Positions 56,810 through 64,000 of a stretch of DNA of 64,000 bases are shown here, piece by piece. Position 1 is the first letter of the stretch; every line of letters begins with the position of its first letter. The position numbers were made by a program, and so were the translations under genes. The stretch lies in contig OY743172.1 in assembly GCA_963555705.1 (NCBI GenBank), positions 21,637,446 to 21,701,445 on the forward strand, written 5' to 3'. This DNA comes from Ligustrum vulgare. Taxonomy: Eukaryota; Streptophyta; Magnoliopsida; Lamiales; Oleaceae. The notes beneath the pieces were generated by a model. The model was not told where the DNA came from, searched no databases, and worked only from the letters and a program-made list of their open reading frames with translations.

Positions 56810-58534
56810 ATGGCTTTACCTGGAGTTGAGCTAGAAGATGAGGGAAATAGACTTGTAGGAGATTTCATGACCCCACAAATTGTCCAAAACCAATCAAGCA
56901 TAGTTTATCCACCTTTTGGTCTTGCAAACTACCAATTAAAGACCAATGTGATAAATATGTTTCAAAATGGACATCAATTCTATGGCAAACCCGATGAAAA
57001 TCCACATGCACATGTGTCTAAATTTTTAGACATGTGTGAACATTTTAAATATCAGGGTGTGTCAGATGATGCCATAAGACTTAGGTTGTTCCCATACACC
57101 TTACGAGATAGGGCAGTAGATTGGTTAGACTCTCGTCCTCCGACAAGTATAACAACTTGGAATGACTTGGCCCAAAATTTTTGCACAAAATTCATGCCCC
57201 CAGGCAAAATTGCTAAACTCAGACATGAGATAACAATTTTTCAACAACAAGAGTCTGAGTCATTTGATGAAGCATGAAATAGGTTTAAAAGCATGCTTAG
57301 GAAGTGCCCTCAACATGGATTACCTAAAAATGAGCAGGTAAGGTACTTTTACATTGGCTTGCTCCCTCAATACAAGAGTCTTGTTGATTCGTCATCAAAT
57401 GGATCAATAACTACCCAAACTCTCGATGGAGCACTTGAACTGTTTGAGAGAATAGCCAATACCAATGCAATGTGGGCGTCTGAGAGGACCATTCAAAAGA
57501 AACCAGCAGGAGTTTATGCCGTGGATGATGTTTCGGCATTGTCTGCTAAATTAGACTCTTTGATGAATTTCATTCAAACTAACCATTCAGTGAAAAGTGT
57601 AGTAACTGGATGCGAGGAATGTGGGGCCAATCACAATACCTCGGATTGTCCAATTTTGGCAGCTCAAGCTGAGCAAGTCAGCTTTATACAAGGGGGACAT
57701 CGCCAAAATAATCCATACTCCAACATTTATAATCCTGGTTGGCGAAATCACCCTAACTTTTTATGGAGAGATAATCAAAATGGAATTGGCCAGCAAGCCC
57801 CTCCACAGCAGGTAGTGGAGAAGAAACCTCAACTTGAAGAGATGGTCGTGAAATTGATGGAGAAAACTGACCAGCACATGAGCCAGACCAATCAGTTTAT
57901 GGCTAAAACTGATCAGTTTATGACAAAAACTGACCAATTCATGAGGATGACTGAAACTACACTACGAAATCATCAAGCTTCAATAAAAAATTTGGAAACC
58001 CAAGTTGGTCAAATAGCTCAGGCTTTAGCAAACAGAGCCCCAGGTACACTGCCTAGTAACACTGAGGTTAATCCTAGGGAGCAAGTAATGGCAATAAAAA
58101 CTGTTGAAAGAGAGGTAGATTTTGTGCCAGGAAGGATCACTTTTGCTCCATGTGACAGAGTTTATGAACCTCCCACTCCTTTTCCCCAAAGACTGAAAGG
58201 TTGGAAAGAGAAACAAGGAGTAAATGCAATTACCATACGCAGTGGGGTGAGATTGCCTGAAATTCATGTGCAAAAGTCAGATGAAGAAAAGGGAAAACAT
58301 GTTGAGGCACCTGAAACGAAATCTGCTGAGAAGAAAGAGGAGAATGAGGTAAAATTAACAATTAAACCCCATGAGTCCCCTATTCCATTCCCGCAAAGAT
58401 TACAAAAGCCTAAGGAGGATCAGCAGTTCAATAAATTTCTCAACATGCTTAGAAAGCTGCACATTAACATTCCTTTCCTAGAAGCCATTACCCAAATCCC
58501 CAGCTATAACAAGTTCCTGAAAAAAATAATTTTT
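56810..58534 (+). pseudogene. Athila gag, nearly intact, one stop
   Basis: Starts MALPGVELEDEGNRLVGDF at 56810. Core: FYGKPDENPHAHVSKFLDMC, AIRLRLFPYTLRDRAVDWLD, WNDLAQNFCTKFMPPGKIAK. A TGA (57275-57277) replaces a probable Trp (DEA-stop-NRFKSMLRKCPQHGLP), and the same frame continues to 58534. A knuckle CEECGANHNTSDC and then NNPYSNIYNPGWRNHPNFLW follow. A short heptad-like repeat T-D-Q-F-M occurs three to five times (about 57856-57945). The frame ends where the G-rich DNA begins. Confidence 0.9.
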
Positions 58535-59560
58535 TGATGGGGTATGGTGGGTGGCGGGTGCAGTGGAATGGGGTGAGGCGGTTGGGGGGAAGTGTGAAAA
58601 AATAGAAGAAAAATCATTTTTGGGTGGGGTGGGGGTGGTTGGGTGGGGTGTAAAAAATAGAAGAAAAATCATTTTTGGATGGGGGTAGGGTGCGGTGGGA
58701 TAGGATGGGGCGATTGAGGTGAACTGTGAAAAAATAGAAGAAAAATCATTTTCGGGTGGGGTGGGTTGTGGTGGGGTTGCTAGGGTGGGGTGTGAAAATA
58801 TAGAAGAAAAATCATATTTGGGTGGGGTAGGATGGGGGTGGGTGGATAGGGTCGGGGAGGGGGTGGGTAGGGGTGTGGAAAATTAGGAGAAAAAAATTAA
58901 TTTTGGGTGGCGTGGGGTGGGTTGGGGATGGGTGGCGTGACAGGGTCTGGGCTAGTCGTGAAAAAGTAGTAAAAAAAATCTTTTTGGATGAGGTGGGTTG
59001 GGGTAGGGTCTGGGGCAAGGCTGGTGAGGGAGTCGAAAGTTAGAAGAAAAAAATTAATTTTGGGTGGGGTGGGTGGGGGTGGGGTTGGGGTACGTGGCGG
59101 GGTAGGATAAGGTAGGGTCTGGGCGAGTTGTGAAAAAGTAGTAGAAAAAAATCATTGTTGGTGAGGTGGGGTGGGGTGGGGAAGGGTGGAAAAATATCTC
59201 AAAAAAAAAAACTTATTTTTGAAATGGGGGTGGGGTGGGGTGGGTGAGTGTGTGTGATGGGATGGGACTAGTGAGTGGGTGGGGTGTGGTTGGGGTGGGT
59301 GGGTGGGTGAGATGAAAAAAAATAGAAGTAAAATCATTCTTATGGTGTGGTGGGGTGGGTGAGTGAGTGGTGGCGGGGTGGTTGGGTGCGTGGGTGGGTG
59401 GGGTTGGGTTGGATTGGGGAGGAGTGGGGGTTGGGGTGGGTAAGGTAGTGTTGGTGGTGGGGATGAGTGTGGAAAAGTACAAGGAAAAAAATTATTTTAT
59501 GGGGTGGGTGGGTTGTCGGGGTGGGTGGGGTGAGTGAGGGGTTGGGTTGAGATGGAGTTG
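58535..59560. repeat. G-rich minisatellite of about 1 kb
   Basis: About eleven units of roughly 60-120 bp. Each has a gggtggggtgggg block and a block reading gaaaaaatagaagaaaaatca (or aaaaaattaatttt variants) followed by tttttgg. Units vary in length and in the G-block. The plus strand carries many runs of three to five G spaced by one or two bases. Long minus-strand frames here (P, T, H-rich) are translation of the repeat and not genes. Confidence 0.9.
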
Positions 59561-60362
59561 TTGTGAATTATGTATTGTTTTGATTTTATTATTTAATATT
59601 AGCCTTTGTTTGGCAACTCATTATAATTATTATAATATTGTATTAATTAATTAATTAACACCTGATTTTTTTTAAAAAAATTTAAGTTTGTTATGTTTAA
59701 AAAGTGAAAGTGAAAGTTTTAGTTGTATAGTTATGTACTTTTCCCTTTAATTTAATCTAATTAAGTCCATTAAATAAAGTTTACTAAAACCCACCTAAAA
59801 TAAGCCCATGGATAAGGCCCATCCTACTTTTCAAAATTCTAACCATTTTATTTGTTTATTGATTTAAATAAATGGGGTAGTTACAAAATTTTCTCTATAA
59901 ATAGGACCATTGGTCCATAAAAAAAGAAGGAAAAAAAGAAAGAAGAAAAATAAGAGAAAAGAATTGCAGGTGGAGAATACAAAAATTCTCTTAAACTCCA
60001 AACCAAATCCAAATTCAAGGAGATCAAAGTCTTCTTCAAATCAAGCAAGTTCAAATCAATTCCAAGAAGATCAAAGTCTTCTTCAATCAAAGCAAGTCCA
60101 ATTCGAAGTCCAAATCTCAAGTTCAAATATAAGTCTCAAGCTCCAAGCGCCAAACAAGCAAATTCTCAACAAATCAAGTTTTCCCAACAAATTCAGAAGT
60201 CCAGGAATTAAGCCACGAGGCCCCTCGTCTTCAACCACGCAGATCGTTAATCAGAGGATTTCGCAATTTTTTGCATTCACAGGAGTTGTCCACTTGTATT
60301 TTCTCAAATTCAATTTGTAACAATTTCAGTATTTTTAATAATACTTCGAAATTCGTCGTACA
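58535..60362 (+). repeat. 5' LTR of a Tat/Ogre-type gypsy element (left limit uncertain)
   Basis: Ends CGTCGTACA at 60362, eight bases before the PBS. TATAAATA at about 59896-59903 is a plausible promoter, with the untranslated leader following. The left end could be TGATGGGG at 58535, which would place the minisatellite in U3. It could instead be TGTGAATTATG at 59562, which would make the minisatellite a separate piece. The 3' LTR is outside the window, so this cannot be settled here. Confidence 0.6.
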
Positions 60363-60369
60363 AATTTCT

Positions 60370-60388
60370 TGGCACTCCCAGTGGGACC
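60370..60388 (+). promoter_or_regulatory. Primer binding site of the Tat/Ogre-type element
   Basis: TGGCACTCCCAGTGGGACC, very close to the TGGCACGCCCAGTGGGAC found after LTRs of many plant Tat-lineage elements. I do not assign the tRNA with certainty. Confidence 0.75.
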
Positions 60389-60445
60389 CTCTTGCCTCTC
60401 ATCTTCCATTCTGCAAAACTTTCAAATTTCAACAAATACATCAGA

Positions 60446-63026
60446 CATGGCAAGCGATAAAGCGAAGGAAACTGTGACCCGTCTTGAAGAAACACTTGCT
60501 GAACTTTTCCATGTGACCAGAGCCCCAACAAAATCTGGGAAAACTTAACTGGTTACACCATTAAAGAATTTCTCCAAAAAGGGCAAAATGAAAATCGCTT
60601 TCAAGAAGCAAGGCTCCTGTTCATCAGAAAAGAACTTGGCGAAAAGTCCCCGTTCTGGTTCTATCTCCAGTGGCAGGTATGTGTCAGGATTAACTCATGC
60701 TACTTCCCCGCGAAAATGGGGAGACTATACCGCTTCTGAAGAATCAATCGAGTCGGTGATGGTAACATAAATGACACCAGACACTGATGATCGTGTTCAA
60801 CAAATGGCAGTCTCCATTGAAAAGTTGACAAAGTCTTTGGAGGAAAAAGATGCACAAATCGTCGCTCTCATGCATCGACTGGAGTTGCAAAGTCCTTTGA
60901 AAAAAGACAACCCAGAAAATGTAAGCTCCTCCAAAGTTAAAGAGCCTGAAATCCAAGAGTACCAGCAGAAGTAAGATATGCATGACCATACTGTTGTGCA
61001 AAATGTGTTTCGTGACACCACTCAACTCTCTGTTGGCTCTTTGTCCGTCCAACAACTTCAACATATGATCACTGACACCATCCGTGCTCAATACGGTGGC
61101 TCACCGCAATCTTCATTGGTTTATGCCAAACCATATAGTCGTCAAATCGATGAGATGAGAATGCCTCTTGGCTACCAACTACCAAAATTTCAGTATTTTG
61201 ATGGAAAGGGCAACCCGAAACAACATGTAGCTCATTTCATTGAAACGTGTAACAATGCTGGCACATACATTGATACCATGGTAAAGTAGTTTGTACGCTC
61301 CATCAAAGGTGCTGCATTTGAATGGTATACAGACTTGACAGCCGGGTCAATTGACAGTTGGGATCAGCTCCAACGTGAGTTTCTCACACGCTTCTATAGC
61401 ACCAGACGGACCGTCAGCCTTCCAGAACTTGCCAGAACTAAGCAAAATAAGGAGGAACCAGTTGTTGAATACATTGAACGCTGGAGAAATCTCGTCCTTA
61501 ATTGCAAGGAACGTATCAGCGAAGCATCCTCTATTGACATGTGTGTGCAAGGCATGCATTGGGGACTCCTTTATAATCTCCAAGAAAATATGCCTCACTC
61601 TTTTGAAGAGTTGGCCACACGTGCTCATGATCTAGAAATTCAAATTACAAGGCATGGAAGTTACTTGTCAAGCGACCCGCGTGACAAAAAAGATCCCAAG
61701 AAGGAAGTAAAAAAGGACTGTAAGCCAGGTAAATTGAAAGAATCTCTGGCCATATCTACCGCTCCTGCAAAAATCACTTTTCAGAAATCAAGTTCAAATC
61801 CAAATCCAAATCCGAAGCCAAAGCAAGAGTTCAGGCCTAACAAGGCACAAGCACAAAAGAAAGGTCTTCTAAGTTTGAAAGAACTTGAAGAAAATGAGTA
61901 TCCATTCTCAGACTCCGAAGTTTCTGGAATTTTAGATCAACTCCTTGAACAACGAATAATCGAACTTCCAACATCGAAGAGGCCAGAAGAGGCTAGTCAA
62001 GTTGATCATCCTAAGTACTGCAGGTTCCACAGAATAATCAGTCATCTGGTGGAGAGATGTTTAGTGTTGAAAGATCTTATTGTTCGCTTGGACAAAGAAA
62101 ATAAGATCAAACTCGAAACTGGTGAAAATCCAACAGCTGCTTGTTCGATGATTTCCTTTGGGTCATTCGATCCAATCCCTGTTGCAAATAAAGAGCAGTT
62201 TGCCCCTATTGCATATGATATGGACAAGTTCTCGCTTGGGGTAACGGAGTTTGGACCTCAACTTCCAAAAGGAGCTATTCCAGTAGAGTTCGAGGTAGAC
62301 GGAGAAGTCACCATCACATACATCTATCCAGAAATGGATAAACCACATGCTCCCAACCGTCCAACATTTTATGAAATCATGACAGATGACTTGGATGTTT
62401 GGGATTCCGATTCGGAATCTGAAGATGAAATTGGTGATGGTTGGTCCACATTCATAAGCAAGAAGGAGAAATATCAGACGCCCAACAAAATAGGTAAAAT
62501 ACCATCTTTGATATCTCTTGCAGGACCAACACTGGGGGCATTGAGTATTGAAATTTCCCCTATTGAAGAAACGCCTTCAGAAGAAAGTGATATGCCATGG
62601 ACTCTGGTGAAAAGACGACACCGAAAAGCTCAACAACTACCAAATCCTGATACACGTGATGAACAATCAAAGCTAAGAAGGAGGCCGAGAAACAGTAAGA
62701 AGAAGTCCAATGCTAAGATAAGTTCAGCTCCTAGACCCATAACTTTGGGAGAGTATTTTCCTCAGGATTTCTTTGACAAAGAATGTTTCACTTCTAACGT
62801 CATCGGTCTGGATGGAGAAAGTAAATCAAAGAATGTTACAGGAGAGAGTTCGAATACGAAGAAAGTAATATCACGTCTCAATAATATCTCTTCAAACACA
62901 AGTTTATCTGATGCTCTAAATTTACCTTTTGATGATAGGATGGCTTTGATCACGACATTGATTGATCCAGAAGCTTATCAAGGGAAAGTGTTGGAACCAA
63001 TTACTTCTGAAACTTACCAAGACTGA
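60446..63026 (+). pseudogene. Tat/Ogre-type gag with several stops
   Basis: MASDKAKETVTRLEETLAEL at 60446; stops near 60546, 60768, 60973 and 61287 interrupt what is otherwise a continuous protein. Core gag: QLPKFQYFDGKGNPKQHVAH, AAFEWYTDLTAGSIDSWDQL, FLTRFYSTRRTVSL, EYIERWRNLVLNC. From 61335 to 63026 the frame is open for 563 codons and includes YCRFHRIISHLVERCLVLKD (zinc-like H/C segment) and an acidic linker. It ends TGA at 63024 directly before the protease ATG. This would be the structural polyprotein. Confidence 0.88.
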
Positions 63027-63974
63027 ATGGCCACCATCACATTCAATGACGATGACTTACAGCTGGGATCTCGTTTGCATAACAGGCCTCTATATGTCTG
63101 TGGTTATATCCGGGAGTGCAAAATATATCGGATAATGATTGATTGTGGTTCGGCTGTGAACATTATGCCAATTAATACTATGAAGAAAATTGGAATAAAG
63201 ATTGGAGATCTGTCCAAAAGTAACATCATGATTCAGGGATTCAATCAGAAAGGTCAAGGAGCCATTGGCATGATATGCTTGAAGCTACAAATTGCAGACC
63301 TAGTTTCCACAGCTCTCTTCCATGTCATTGATACCAAAACATCTTATGAATTACTTCTTGGACATGTCATTGATGCCAAAACATCTTATGAATTACTTCT
63401 TGGACGCGTCTGGCTGCATGAAACAGGGGTGGTACCCTCAACTTGGCATCAATATTTTAAGTACAGCCGAGATGGAGAAGTCAAATGCGTGGTAGCTGAG
63501 ACCAAGCCCTTCTTCCTGAAAGAAGAAGCTTACTTCGCAGACGCCAAGTTTTACCTTGAAGATGAAGAATTTCATTCGGAAGGGTTATCTACAGCGGGGT
63601 TTGAAATGGAAAGTGTTAATCAGAAAGTTGTAGTTCCACCACATCAGCTTATGACAAGTAAATCAAAACTTACTTGTGAAAGGTCTTCTAGAGGTAAACG
63701 GCCTCAGGAAACTTCAAAAAGTGTTGAGTTATCGAGGAAAGAATTGACTTTTCCGATACCTAACATCACAAAACTAGCTATACCACATCAATTTATGAAA
63801 GTTACAAAGGTCGGTGAAGCTTCAACATCTATTCCAAGTATATCAAGACTCCGTATCTCTGATTTACCTGAACAGAACTTGACACATGCAAAAGGGGTTG
63901 ATGAAATGAAGAGATCTTTCAAGGGATGTTACAATCCGAGAGCCAATAAACTGTTTGAAAATGCTGGGTTTTGA
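63027..63974 (+). pseudogene. Tat/Ogre-type aspartic protease region
   Basis: NRPLYVCGYIRECKIYRIMI is followed by DCGSAVNIMPINTMKKIGI, where the active-site D-G/S-G reads D-C-G. The segment HVIDTKTSYELLLG is duplicated in tandem (63322-63405), followed by RVWLHETGVVPSTWHQYFKY, the usual end of this protease. The frame stops at 63972-63974 before any RT motif; the element continues past the right edge. The Cys in the active site and the repeat insertion make activity doubtful. Confidence 0.85.
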
Positions 63975-64000
63975 AGAGGAGAACCTTGAAAATTAGGTGA

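Larger units (their letters stand above)
54767..58534 (+). mobile_element. Athila-type gypsy element 2, 5' part only
   Basis: 5' LTR (54767-56493), intact tRNA-Asp PBS (56500-56517) and gag, cut inside the gag-protease linker (KFLKK) where a Tat-type element begins. The 3' part, if present, lies beyond the window. Confidence 0.88.

Noticed and set aside
58478..59482. Proline/threonine/histidine-rich minus-strand proteins
   Set aside because: Direct translation of the G-rich minisatellite; frames shift between units.

Overview
The window is repeat-rich nuclear DNA from a flowering plant, most likely a eudicot. The evidence is plant-type LTR retrotransposons primed by initiator-Met or Asp tRNA, CACTA, hAT, Helitron and Tourist-like DNA elements, an L1-like LINE, and GT-AG spliced plant gene fragments. 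I see no intact host gene, tRNA, rRNA or CRISPR array. The species cannot be named from the sequence.

Layout. 1-2480 is a diverged tandem duplication carrying a Tourist-like MITE and a solo LTR. From about 3004 to 23870 lie the exons of one host gene, a C2 and GRAM domain protein of the At1g03370 type. It is now a pseudogene and is split by two LTR retrotransposons. The first is a minus-strand non-autonomous element (3059-6294, TSD gttgc). The second is an Athila-type Ty3/gypsy element (6580-22808, TSD atgga, two 1495-bp LTRs). Removing each element together with one TSD copy rejoins the host reading frame. The Athila element itself contains a CACTA transposon (16137-19748) that carries seven spliced exons of a FAD-dependent oxidoreductase gene. 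A deleted Copia element with gag and protease only follows (23925-26315).

26321-43700 holds two opposed Helitron 3' ends and a decayed hAT transposon (28947-32704) with its own nested MITE. It also holds a solo LTR (33107-37074) split by a second, 3.1-kb LTR, and another about 3.1-kb long LTR (39153-42275) containing a second copy of the same hAT MITE. 43704-50905 is a truncated Copia element. It is interrupted by a complete Copia element with 80-bp LTRs (45098-49917), which in turn carries a MITE in gag. 50906-54660 contains degraded LTR-like DNA, a 5'-truncated LINE and a MITE. 54767-58534 is the 5' part of a second Athila element. It is cut off by a Tat/Ogre-type gypsy element whose 5' end carries a 1-kb G-rich minisatellite and whose gag-protease runs off the right edge.

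No pathway operates here. The window records successive insertions, for example host gene, then Athila, then CACTA. Nearly all retroelement genes have frameshifts, stops or lost catalytic residues, so any mobility would depend on enzymes encoded elsewhere. Product names rest on motif and domain recognition by eye, without a database search.
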